Translations under genes and position numbers: made by a program | Shown here: positions 32,719 through 40,760 of the stretch, piece after piece | Layout of the letters: the number at the start of each line of letters is the position of its first letter | How positions within the stretch are numbered: the stretch's first letter is position 1 | Origin: Thermohalobaculum sp039817245 | Lineage (GTDB): Bacteria > Pseudomonadota > Alphaproteobacteria > Rhodobacterales > Rhodobacteraceae | NCBI GenBank assembly: GCA_039817245.1 | Contig: JBCBWF010000001.1 | Location: forward strand, 1-64,000 | Direction of reading: 5' to 3' | Length of the DNA stretch: 64,000 bases | Notes under the pieces: generated by a model | What the model was told of the DNA's origin: nothing | Databases searched by the model: none | Seen by the model: the letters and a program-made list of their open reading frames with translations, nothing else

Positions 32719-34053
32719 GTGAGCACGGCCGTTGCCGATCACGCGCTCTTGGGTGAGCTGTTCGGGGACGCCGCGCTGGCGCGCCATCTGGACGCGGCCG
32801 CAGAGATCGCGGCGATGATTCGGTTCGAGGCCGCGCTCGCCGAGATGCAGGGCCGGCTCGGGATCGTGCCGGAGGCGGCCGGGCGCTCCATCGCCGCGAC
32901 ACTTGCAGAGACAACGGTGGCGCCGGAGACGCTGGCGCCCGGCACCCGTGCGGCCGGCGTGCCGGTACCGGCGCTCGTTGCGCATCTGCGCGCCGCGATC
33001 GGCCCGCCCCATGGCGGCTATGTGCATTGGGGCGCGACCTCCCAGGACGTCATGGATACCGGGCTTGTGCTGCGGCTCCGTGACTGCCTGGACCTGCTGG
33101 AAGAAAGGCTGGAAGTGTTGCTGGACCGGCTGTCGGCCGCGGCGGAGGCGCATGCGAGGCTCGAAATGGCAGCCCGCACGCGGGCGCAGGTGGCGACGCC
33201 CACGGTCCTGGGCCTGCGCATCGCGGGCTGGCGCGCCCCGCTCGCGCGCTGCCAAACGCGGCTGGCGGAGCTTCGCCCGCGGCTGCTCGTTGTCCAGCTC
33301 GGCGGGGCTGCCGGCACGCAGTCGGTCTTCGGCGCGCAGGGTGTGGCGCTGATGGAGGGGCTCGCGCATGCGCTCGGTCTCGGCTGCCCTGCAAAGCCCT
33401 GGCATACGGAGCGCGACGCGCTGGTGGAGCTGGCGAACTGGCTCGCGATGGTGACGGGGCTGCTCGGCCGGATCGGCGGCGACCTGATCCTGCTCGGGCG
33501 CTCGGAGATCGGCGAGCTTGCGGCTGGCACCGGCGGCGGCTCCTCCACCATGCCGCAGAAAGCCAATCCTGTGCAGGCGGAGTCGCTGGTGGCGCTCGCG
33601 CGTCAGGCGGGCGCGCAGGCGGGTCTGGCGCAGCAGGCGCTCCTGCACCAGGAAGAGCGCGACTCGACCGCCTGGGCGCTCGAATGGATGGTGTTGCCGG
33701 CGCTCCTGCAGGCGGCGGGGGCCGCGTTGAACCACGCAACGGCGCTGGCAGGCACGCTCACGCCCAAGCCGCCGCGCATGGCCGAGACGCTGGCCCGTGG
33801 CGGCGGCACCGTGCATGCCGAGGCGCTGGCCTTCTCGCTCGCCGGGCAGATCCCGCTGCCCGAGGCGCAGGCGATGGTGAAGGCCGCGGCGCGCGCGGTC
33901 AGCGAGCATGGCGGCTCGCTCGAAGCGCAGCTTGCCGAGGCCTGTCGCGGGCGCGGACTGACAGCCCCATCCGCTCCGGAAGGTGCGGCCGCAGAGGCCG
34001 CAGCGCCGCTGATCGCCCGGAGCCTCGCGGAAGGGCGCGGCACCGAGACCTGA
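32719..34053 (+). CDS. PcaB-like lyase (fumarase/adenylosuccinate lyase superfamily)
   Basis: A 444-residue member of the superfamily, nearest to 3-carboxy-cis,cis-muconate cycloisomerase (PcaB). Signatures: VHWGATSQDVMDT (102-114) with the catalytic-region residues and the flexible loop GSSTMPQKANP (274-284), which is the superfamily hallmark. A GTG start at 32719 was taken because no ATG is near the family start. No other pca genes are visible here, so muconate chemistry is uncertain; the adjacent BKACE gene suggests a different substrate. It is followed by modABC on the same strand. Confidence 0.85.
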   Translation: MSTAVADHALLGELFGDAALARHLDAAAEIAAMIRFEAALAEMQGRLGIVPEAAGRSIAATLAETTVAPETLAPGTRAAGVPVPALVAHLRAAIGPPHGGYVHWGATSQDVMDTGLVLRLRDCLDLLEERLEVLLDRLSAAAEAHARLEMAARTRAQVATPTVLGLRIAGWRAPLARCQTRLAELRPRLLVVQLGGAAGTQSVFGAQGVALMEGLAHALGLGCPAKPWHTERDALVELANWLAMVTGLLGRIGGDLILLGRSEIGELAAGTGGGSSTMPQKANPVQAESLVALARQAGAQAGLAQQALLHQEERDSTAWALEWMVLPALLQAAGAALNHATALAGTLTPKPPRMAETLARGGGTVHAEALAFSLAGQIPLPEAQAMVKAAARAVSEHGGSLEAQLAEACRGRGLTAPSAPEGAAAEAAAPLIARSLAEGRGTET

Positions 34054-34147
34054 ACCCGCTCCCATGCCACCGTGCCCTCAGAGGGCTTGCGCGCCGGGCA
34101 TGGGCAAGGACAATGGCGGCGAACGCGCTGCTGCTCATGGAGTTTCC

Positions 34148-34930
34148 ATGACCGACCTGCTCCACCGCCTGTGGCTTGCTGCGCTGGCCCTCGTGCTCGT
34201 GCTCGCGCCGATCGCCGCGGCTGCAAACGGCAACCGCGTCGTGGTTTTCGCCGCCGCGAGCCTCGCCGAGGCGCTGGAGGAAGCGACGGCGGGGTGGGAG
34301 GCGGAGACGGGCCAGAGCGCCGTTCTCTCCTTCGCGGGCAGCGGCACGCTCGCCAAGCAGATCGAGAGAGGTGCGCCCGCCGGGGTCTTTCTCTCCGCCA
34401 ACACCGCATGGATGGACTACCTCGCCGAGCGCGACCTTCTCGTTCCGGGCTCGCGGGACAACCTGCTCGGCAACCGCCTCGTCCTGGTCGGCGCGCCCTT
34501 CGCAGGGGCGCCGGCGGTCCTCGATGCGGCGTTCGATCTCGGCGGCCGGCTCGGGGAGGGGCGGCTCGCGCTCGGCCTCACCGAGGCCGTGCCGGCCGGG
34601 ATCTATGCCCGCGCGGCCCTCGAGAGCCTCGGCCACTGGGACGCGGTGCGCGACCGACTGGCGGAGACCGACAATGTCCGCGCCGCGCTCGCCCTCGTTG
34701 CCCGCGGCGAGGCCCCGCTCGGGATCGTCTATGCCAGCGACCTGTCCGGAACCGAGGGGATCGGCGTCCTCGCCACCCTGCCTGCCGAGAGCCACCCGCC
34801 GATCCGCTACGACGCCGCACTGATCCGCGGTCCGGGCGACGCCGACGCGGCGGCAAGCCTCCTCGCCCATCTCGCGTCGCCCGAGGCTGCGGAGATCTTC
34901 CGCCGCCACGGCTTCCTCGTGCCCGGCTGA
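34148..34930 (+). CDS. modA: ModA, molybdate-binding protein
   Basis: A 260-residue periplasmic binding protein. The signal peptide is about residues 1-25 (APIAAAANG). Family strands start VVVFAAASLAEALEE, and the pocket segment is FAGSGTLAKQIERGAPAG. Molybdate is bound by Ser/Tyr side chains in these loops. The ATG at 34148 was chosen because it gives a clean signal peptide; the longer frame adds unlikely residues. It leads modABC. Molybdate uptake suits the molybdoenzymes at 27210 (SoxC) and 62468. Confidence 0.92.
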   Translation: MTDLLHRLWLAALALVLVLAPIAAAANGNRVVVFAAASLAEALEEATAGWEAETGQSAVLSFAGSGTLAKQIERGAPAGVFLSANTAWMDYLAERDLLVPGSRDNLLGNRLVLVGAPFAGAPAVLDAAFDLGGRLGEGRLALGLTEAVPAGIYARAALESLGHWDAVRDRLAETDNVRAALALVARGEAPLGIVYASDLSGTEGIGVLATLPAESHPPIRYDAALIRGPGDADAAASLLAHLASPEAAEIFRRHGFLVPG

Positions 34931-34966
34931 TCCGGCATGCGAGCGAGCCGGCCGCACGGGCGCTGA

Positions 34967-35677
34967 GTGGATCCGCTCGCCCCCCTCACCGCCGCAGAGT
35001 GGGAAGCGGTGCGCCTGTCGCTGCGGGTCTCATTCTGGGCAACCGTTGCGAGCCTGCCCTTCGGCATCGGCGTCGCGCTGCTCCTCACGCGCGGCAGGTT
35101 CTGGGGCCGGCCGGTGCTGGACGGGCTCGTCCATCTGCCGCTCATCCTGCCACCGGTCGTCACGGGCTATGCGCTTCTCCTCCTCTTCGGCCGGCAGGGC
35201 CCGCTCGGTGCCGCGCTGGCGGACTGGTTCGGCATAACGCTCGCCTTTCGCTGGACCGGCGCCGCGCTCGCCGCCGCGATCATGGGGTTTCCGCTGATGG
35301 TGCGGGCCATCCGCCTCGCCCTCGAAGCCGTGGATCCGAAGCTGGAGGAGGCAGCCGGCACGCTCGGCGCAGGACGGATCTGGACGTTTCTCCTCGTGAC
35401 GCTGCCGTTGATCCTGCCGGGCATCCTGGCCGGCGCCGTGCTCGGCTTCGCGAAGGCCATGGGAGAGTTCGGGGCCACCATCACCTTCGTGTCGAACATC
35501 CCCGGAGAGACGCGCACCCTGCCCTCGGCCGTCTACACGGCGCTGCAGGTGCCGGGGGGCGAGCCCTTGGCGCTGCGCCTCGCGCTCGTCTCGGTGGTCG
35601 TCGCGGTGCTGGCGCTCCTGCTGTCGGACCGGATCTCCCGCACGGTCGCCCGGCGCATCGCAGGGCGCGCGCGATGA
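34967..35677 (+). CDS. modB: ModB, molybdate permease
   Basis: A 236-residue inner-membrane permease with about five or six hydrophobic segments. The EAA-type loop that contacts ModC reads LEEAAGTLGAGRIWTF, and the motif FAKAMGEFGATITF is typical of ModB/CysT permeases. A GTG start at 34967 was used; no better ATG exists. The stop overlaps the ATG of modC (35674-35677), so both are made together. Confidence 0.93.
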   Translation: MDPLAPLTAAEWEAVRLSLRVSFWATVASLPFGIGVALLLTRGRFWGRPVLDGLVHLPLILPPVVTGYALLLLFGRQGPLGAALADWFGITLAFRWTGAALAAAIMGFPLMVRAIRLALEAVDPKLEEAAGTLGAGRIWTFLLVTLPLILPGILAGAVLGFAKAMGEFGATITFVSNIPGETRTLPSAVYTALQVPGGEPLALRLALVSVVVAVLALLLSDRISRTVARRIAGRAR

Positions 35678-36798
35678 GCGAGGAGACGCTCGAGATCCGG
35701 CTCGCGCACAGCTTCCCGGGGTTTCGCCTCGATCTGGACGTCGCGGCCCCCCCGGGGCTCACAGCGCTCTTCGGGCGCTCCGGCGCGGGAAAGACGACGG
35801 TGGTGAACGCCATCGCCGGGCTGCTGACCCCGCAGTCCGGCCGGATCGCGCTCGGCGCGCAGGTGCTGCTCGACACCGAACGGCGGATCGCGCTGCCCCG
35901 ACATCGCCGGCGGGTCGGCTATGTGTTCCAGGAGGCGCGCCTCTTCCCCCATCTCTCGGTGCGCCGGAACCTGCTCTTCGGCCGCCGCTTCGCCCCGCGC
36001 GCTGCCCGGGGGCCGGGCCTGGACGAGGTGGTGAGCCTGCTCGGGATCGGCCATCTCCTCGCCCGCGCCCCGGTCGCCCTCTCCGGCGGTGAGGCGCAGC
36101 GCGTCGCGATCGGGCGCGCGCTCCTGTCTGCCCCGCGGCTTCTCCTGATGGACGAGCCGCTGGCGGCGCTCGACAACGAGCGGCGCGCCGAGATCCTGCC
36201 CTATATCGAGCGGCTGCGGGACAGTTTCGGGCTGCCCATCGTCTATGTCAGCCACTCGGTGCCGGAGATCGCGCGCCTGGCGACGACGATCATCGCGCTC
36301 GAAGCGGGGCGCGCCGCGCGCGCGGGGCCTGCCCCGGAGATCCTCTCCGATCCCGCGAGCTTCCCGCTCCTTGGCCGCCAGGAGGCCGGCGCGGTGCTCA
36401 CGGCCACGATCCGCGCGCATGAGGCGGACGGGCTCAGCCGGCTCGAGGTGAGTGGAGGCACGCTTCTCGTGCCGCGGGTCGGAGAGCCGCCCGGCACGCG
36501 CCTGCGCGTGCGGATCCGCGCGCGCGACGTCATCCTCGCCCGCGAGGCGCCTGTCGGGCTCAGCGCGCTCAACGCCCTGCCCGCCACCGTGGACAGCATC
36601 GGCGCGGAGGACGGCCCCATCGTCGAGGTTGCGCTGCGCGCCGGCGACGACCGCATCCTCGCGCGTATCACGCGCCGCTCGCTCCGCGCCCTCGATCTCG
36701 AGCCCGGTTGCCGTTGCCATGCGGTCCTGAAGAGCGTGGCCATCGGCCGGCGCGACCTTGGCGGGTTCGAACCAAATCACAACTTGGCGGCCGATTGA
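35674..36798 (+). CDS. modC: ModC, molybdate transporter ATPase
   Basis: A 374-residue ATPase. Walker A is GRSGAGKTT (34-42). The signature is LSGGEAQRV and Walker B LLLMDEPLAALD, followed by the switch His in SHSVPEIA. The C-terminal third is a molybdate-type TOBE (Mop) domain, with RIRARDVILA and NALPATV, which lets bound oxyanion regulate transport. Its ATG overlaps the modB stop. A ModE gene or a recognisable ModE box is not visible in the window. Confidence 0.94.
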   Translation: MSEETLEIRLAHSFPGFRLDLDVAAPPGLTALFGRSGAGKTTVVNAIAGLLTPQSGRIALGAQVLLDTERRIALPRHRRRVGYVFQEARLFPHLSVRRNLLFGRRFAPRAARGPGLDEVVSLLGIGHLLARAPVALSGGEAQRVAIGRALLSAPRLLLMDEPLAALDNERRAEILPYIERLRDSFGLPIVYVSHSVPEIARLATTIIALEAGRAARAGPAPEILSDPASFPLLGRQEAGAVLTATIRAHEADGLSRLEVSGGTLLVPRVGEPPGTRLRVRIRARDVILAREAPVGLSALNALPATVDSIGAEDGPIVEVALRAGDDRILARITRRSLRALDLEPGCRCHAVLKSVAIGRRDLGGFEPNHNLAAD

Positions 36799-36834
36799 CG
36801 CAGTATTGACCTCGGCGTCACCCTTATGCAAACT

Positions 36835-36852
36835 GTTCACATATTGGTGAAC
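36835..36852. promoter_or_regulatory. Perfect palindrome GTTCAC-N6-GTGAAC upstream of porin gene
   Basis: GTTCAC (36835-36840) and GTGAAC (36847-36852) form a perfect inverted repeat with an AT-rich centre. It lies 37 bp after modC and 183 bp before the porin ATG, in the AT-richest stretch of this area. Spacing fits a dimeric repressor or activator. The regulator is unknown. Confidence 0.6.
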
Positions 36853-37034
36853 TTATTACTGTCGATTCGGATCCTCATCGGGACTTTCAATAGACGTTTA
36901 TTTGATTTCCTGACATCATCAACTGTCGCAGTCCCTCCCTAGCGTGACCGGCATGTGTGGGGTTCGGGCCTTCCACCCGCCCGACCCCGAAGCCCGACGG
37001 CGGCATCAAGCCGCCCAGACATGCCGAGGGATCC

Positions 37035-38360
37035 ATGACCATTCACGCCAAACCGGCGCCGTTGCGTCTTGCCGTCACCGCGCTCGCGCTTTGCCTGCCG
37101 CTGCTCGCCGCGCCTGCCGCCGCTCAGTCCGTCCGCGACGAGATCGAAGCGCTGCGCCGCCAGGTGGACGAGGCCAATCGCGCGCTCGAAGCCGCCCTGC
37201 AGCGTATCGACGAGCTCGAAACCAAGCAGGAGGAGACGCAGGAGCAGGTCGCGGAGATCCCGAAGCCGCGCGTGCGCCCGGGCCGCAAGAACGTCGATCT
37301 CGAGGTCTATGGCCACATCAACCAGGCTTTCGCCTATTTCGACAACGGCCAGACCTCGCGGTTCGACGTGGTCGACAACGACAACTCCGGCTCTCGCCTG
37401 GGCTTCCGCGGCCGCTACAAGTCGGGTGACTGGTCGGCCGGTGTGCGCCTGGAGGCGAGCTTCGAGGTCAACACGACCGACGAGCTGACCTTCGACAGCG
37501 ACAGCGATCTCGGCACCCTGGCCTCCTCGGACGACGGCGAATCCGATTTCCTCAGCGTCCGCCACGCCGATACCTTCTTCAGCCACAAGGACTACGGCAC
37601 GATCAGCCTGGGCTTCGGGCCGATCGCGACCGAGGGCGTCTCGGAGACCGATCTCTCCGGCACCACGCTGATCTCCGAGTCGGATGTGGACGACATCGGC
37701 GGCGAGTTCCAGTTCGGCAACGACGACAACGCGCAGCTCGGCTCGGGCTTCGAGGTGGACGACTTCTTCTCGAACCTCGATGGCAGCCGCGACAGCCGCA
37801 TCCGCTACGCAACCCCCCGCTTCGCGGGCGTGCAGGGTGTCGTGGCCATGCGCGTCGACGACGACGAGAACGGCGTCGGCCAGTTCTTCCCGGACGCCTC
37901 GCTCAACTACGAGGGCGAGGTCTCCGGCTTCGAGGTCGAGGCGCAGGGCGGCTACCGTCGCGAGGACGGCTCGAACACCTTCATCGCCTCGGCGTCCACC
38001 CTCGCCCCCTTCGGCACCAGCCTCACCCTCGGCGGCGGCGTGGAAACCTTCGACGGCACGAACCCGCCGGACGCGGAGAACTTCGTCTTCGTGAAGCTCG
38101 GCCAGCAGCTCGATCTCTTCGAGTTCGGCAAGACCAAGTTCTCGGTGGATTTCTTCCGCGGACAGGACAACAGCCAGGCCGATCCGTTCACCGGCGAGCA
38201 GACCGAGGCGATCTCGGTCGGCGGCGGCGTCGTGCAGGAAGTGAAGCCGCTCGGCGCGGAGGTCTTCGCCGCGGGCCGCTTCTATGATGTCGATATCGGC
38301 GACGGCACGGACACGGACAGCCTCTTCGTGCTCTTCACCGGTGCGCGGGTGCGGTTCTGA
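37035..38360 (+). CDS. Gram-negative porin with N-terminal coiled coil
   Basis: A 441-residue outer-membrane protein. The signal peptide is about residues 1-29 (APAAAQS). A short coiled coil follows (DEIEALRRQVDEAN, heptad-like), then alternating beta strands with Asp/Gly-rich turns. It ends in the typical C-terminal Phe (ARVRF). Length and strand content fit a 16-strand barrel trimer. Many Asp residues in the middle suggest a cation-friendly pore. It is preceded by a 236-bp leader with a palindromic operator candidate. The next small lipoprotein gene begins 59 bp downstream. Confidence 0.87.
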   Translation: MTIHAKPAPLRLAVTALALCLPLLAAPAAAQSVRDEIEALRRQVDEANRALEAALQRIDELETKQEETQEQVAEIPKPRVRPGRKNVDLEVYGHINQAFAYFDNGQTSRFDVVDNDNSGSRLGFRGRYKSGDWSAGVRLEASFEVNTTDELTFDSDSDLGTLASSDDGESDFLSVRHADTFFSHKDYGTISLGFGPIATEGVSETDLSGTTLISESDVDDIGGEFQFGNDDNAQLGSGFEVDDFFSNLDGSRDSRIRYATPRFAGVQGVVAMRVDDDENGVGQFFPDASLNYEGEVSGFEVEAQGGYRREDGSNTFIASASTLAPFGTSLTLGGGVETFDGTNPPDAENFVFVKLGQQLDLFEFGKTKFSVDFFRGQDNSQADPFTGEQTEAISVGGGVVQEVKPLGAEVFAAGRFYDVDIGDGTDTDSLFVLFTGARVRF

Positions 38361-38419
38361 TGGCAGGATCACGCAACGCGCCGGGCACCAGGATGCCCCG
38401 CCGGAAGGGAGGCTCGGCC

Positions 38420-38710
38420 ATGGTTGGTAGCAGGCGGCCATTCGCAGGCCTTCTCGGCGCGGCCCTGCTCCTCGCCGGCTGCAGCGACATCCCGGTGGAA
38501 CCGGCCGAGCCGGCCACCTGGAGCAAGGATATCTGCAACGACTGCGGCCCCGGCCTTCTCACCGACGAGCGCGGGACCTTCTCGCTCAGCGATGAGATCT
38601 GGGGCGTGGACGAGCCGGCGGAGCAGGCGCCGGTGCAGCCGACCAAGCGCCGCGCGCTCTTTCAGGAGACCGAGACGGGCCTCTATGTCCGTGTCGCGCC
38701 GATCGAATGA
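38420..38710 (+). CDS. Small predicted lipoprotein
   Basis: A 96-residue protein of unknown function. The N terminus has basic residues, a hydrophobic core and a lipobox (LLAGC, Cys at residue 21), so a lipidated envelope protein is expected. The mature part is acidic and contains CNDCG and repeated prolines, but no known domain. The ATG at 38420 has GGGAGG about 8 nt upstream; upstream ATGs at 38360 and 38393 give poor signal peptides. It follows the porin gene and may be co-transcribed. Confidence 0.7.
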   Translation: MVGSRRPFAGLLGAALLLAGCSDIPVEPAEPATWSKDICNDCGPGLLTDERGTFSLSDEIWGVDEPAEQAPVQPTKRRALFQETETGLYVRVAPIE

Positions 38711-38951
38711 GCTGAGCGGGGCCGAACTGCGCTGAAGCGGGACGTTAGCGCGGAGATCGCGCCACAGCCTGTACCGCTTTGGCGCAGAACGCTCCTTGCG
38801 ACCGGGCACGACTCGACGCTCGGCAATCCTTGACGCTATTGTCCGGCCAAGCGGTTTCTGTCGCCGCTGGCGCGGAGCATTGCGGCATGCCGTGTCAGGA
38901 CGGCCGAGGCTGCCTCTTGCAGGGTCCGCCTGCAGACGAGGAGCGCCCTTC

Positions 38952-39857
38952 GTGCCAAAGCTCGCCATCCTGCTGCCCGACATTGTGGACAGCACGCCGC
39001 TCTACATCGCTCGCGGAGACGACGCGGCGCTGAAGGAGATCGGCCGCTGCCTCGACATGATGCGCGGCGTGATCCAGGATCTCGGCGGTCGCTGCGTGCA
39101 CACCAAGGGCGACGACATCCTGAGCGTGTTCGAGGACCCGGCCGCGGCACTCGAGGCGGGCGACGAGATCCTCAACGAAACCGCCGACGACATGCTGAAG
39201 ATCCATGCGGGCCTCCATTTCGGCAGCGTGATCGAGGCGCGCGGCGCGGTCTTCGGCGAGGCGGTCATCCTCTGCGCCCGGCTTGCCAGCATGGCCAAGC
39301 CCGGGGAGCTGCTGGCCAGCCGCGCCTTCGTGGACGCGCTCGGCGAGGACCATCCGACGAGCCTGCGCCGCATCGATCCGATCCTGCCCAAAGGGAGCAC
39401 GCGGCGCGTGCCGGTGTTCTCGCTGACCGTGAACCCGGATGCCCGGCTCCACCACACCGATCTGGATTTCGGCAATCCGGTGCTGCGCAGCATCGCCAAT
39501 ACGGGGACCAACTCCGGTCTCGGCGCCGCGCATCCGGACGCGCAGCTGCGCCTCGAGCATTATGGCGAGGAGCATCTCCTGTCATCGGACAAGCTCTTCG
39601 TCTTCGGCCGCGCGCCGGAATGCGATCTCGTCGCGCGCGCGCCCTGGGTGTCGCGCCGGCATGCGACGATCGCCTTGAAGCGCGGCCGGATCGAGCTCAG
39701 CGACCAGAGCTCGCTCGGCACCTATGTGCTGCTGGCGGGAAGCACGCAGTTCCATGTGCACCGCGAAACCGTGATCCTGCCCAGCGAGGGCGTGATCTCA
39801 CCGGTGCTGAAGGCGACGGATGAGCGCGCCGAACTGCTCCGCTTCTCGCTCGTCTGA
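38952..39857 (+). CDS. Class III nucleotidyl cyclase-like domain fused to FHA domain
   Basis: A 301-residue cytoplasmic protein. Residues 1-165 form a class III cyclase-like domain: metal Asp10 in LLPDIVDST, the segment HTKGDD with Asp54, and IHAGLHFGSV. Residues 210-290 are an FHA phosphothreonine-binding domain (VFGRAPECDL, SRRHATI, SLGTYV). Some cyclase residues are non-standard, so cAMP formation is not assured. A GTG start at 38952 has GAGGAGC upstream; the longer frame is Arg-rich and unlikely. A convergent phosphodiesterase gene ends 57 bp away. A partner Ser/Thr kinase is not seen in the window. Confidence 0.82.
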   Translation: MPKLAILLPDIVDSTPLYIARGDDAALKEIGRCLDMMRGVIQDLGGRCVHTKGDDILSVFEDPAAALEAGDEILNETADDMLKIHAGLHFGSVIEARGAVFGEAVILCARLASMAKPGELLASRAFVDALGEDHPTSLRRIDPILPKGSTRRVPVFSLTVNPDARLHHTDLDFGNPVLRSIANTGTNSGLGAAHPDAQLRLEHYGEEHLLSSDKLFVFGRAPECDLVARAPWVSRRHATIALKRGRIELSDQSSLGTYVLLAGSTQFHVHRETVILPSEGVISPVLKATDERAELLRFSLV

Positions 39858-39914
39858 GCCGCCCGCTCAGCGCGTCATGGCGAGACACGCGCATCCCGCA
39901 GGCGGCGCACCGCG

Positions 39915-40760
39915 CTAATCGGCATAGCCGAAGAACGGGAAGGGGCCAGGATGGACGTCGATGAAGCTCACGCTCGAGGTGAGCCGCCCCAACGGATCCT
40001 CGGCCACGGGCTCCCAGACATGGAGAAGCGCCGCGCCGGGCTCGAGCCGGAAGGCGGGTTCCGCGCCCGGGGCGTGACAGAGGGCGACGGCATGCGCCGG
40101 CGCCGGCGCGATCGCCATGCTCACCCCCTGCTGGGCGCAGAGGATACTGCGATGCACATGCCCGCAGGCGAGCAGCAGGACGCAGGGATGGCGCGCGGCC
40201 AGATCGATCAGCGCATCGCCGTTGCGCAGGCGCTGCACGTCCATATGCCCGATGCCCGTGTCGAAAGGCGGGTGGTGCATGAAGACCAGCGTCGGCAACG
40301 CCTCGGTGAGGAGCTCCGTCTCCAGCCAGACGAGTTGGTCGTGCGAGAGCATCCCGTGCGGCGCGCCCGGCACCGTGGTGTCGAGCCCGATGAGCCGCAT
40401 CGATCCGACCCGTGCGGCCCAGTCCATCGGGCCGGGACCGGGCGGCAGATGCGTCGTCTCGACGAAGGCCGCACGCATGCCGTCGCGCGTGTCGTGATTG
40501 CCCGGAAGCAGGAAGAGGCGGTCGCGGAGCGGCGCAGTCAGGGCCCGGAAGGCGCGGTAGGCCGCCGCCGATCCGTCCTCCGCCACATCGCCGGAAACGA
40601 CGATGGCGTCGATCGCGCCACAATCCTCCTCCAGCGCGGACACATGGGCGACCATGCGGGCGAGCGCATCGGCCGTATCGACCTTGCCGTAAGCGAGCAC
40701 ACCGGGCGGGCAGATATGCGTGTCGGAGATCTGCAGGATACGCACGCGTCGTTCGCTCAT
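39915..40760 (-). CDS. Metallophosphoesterase (CpdA/GpdQ-like)
   Basis: A 281-residue dimetal phosphoesterase. Motifs: QISDTHI (10-16; Asp13, His15), VSGDVAEDG, PGNHDTRDG, FMHHPPFDTG and CGHVHRS. This is the class III cyclic nucleotide phosphodiesterase family (CpdA), which also includes glycerophosphodiesterases such as GpdQ. It starts inside the end of the ABC ATPase gene (ATGA, 40757-40760), so it is co-translated with an importer, which favours action on an imported phosphodiester. The cyclase-like gene next door keeps a cAMP role open. No signal peptide. Confidence 0.88.
   Translation of the reverse strand: MSERRVRILQISDTHICPPGVLAYGKVDTADALARMVAHVSALEEDCGAIDAIVVSGDVAEDGSAAAYRAFRALTAPLRDRLFLLPGNHDTRDGMRAAFVETTHLPPGPGPMDWAARVGSMRLIGLDTTVPGAPHGMLSHDQLVWLETELLTEALPTLVFMHHPPFDTGIGHMDVQRLRNGDALIDLAARHPCVLLLACGHVHRSILCAQQGVSMAIAPAPAHAVALCHAPGAEPAFRLEPGAALLHVWEPVAEDPLGRLTSSVSFIDVHPGPFPFFGYAD

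Noticed and set aside
31144..34065. Very long open frame of about 970 codons on the minus strand
   Set aside because: It is antisense to the DUF302, BKACE and PcaB-like genes, which have clear motifs and ribosome sites. High GC leaves long frames open by chance.
36760..36780. tRNA-like T-loop sequence GGTTCGAACC
   Set aside because: It lies inside the end of modC (codons for GGFEPN), and no acceptor stem or anticodon arm fits around it.
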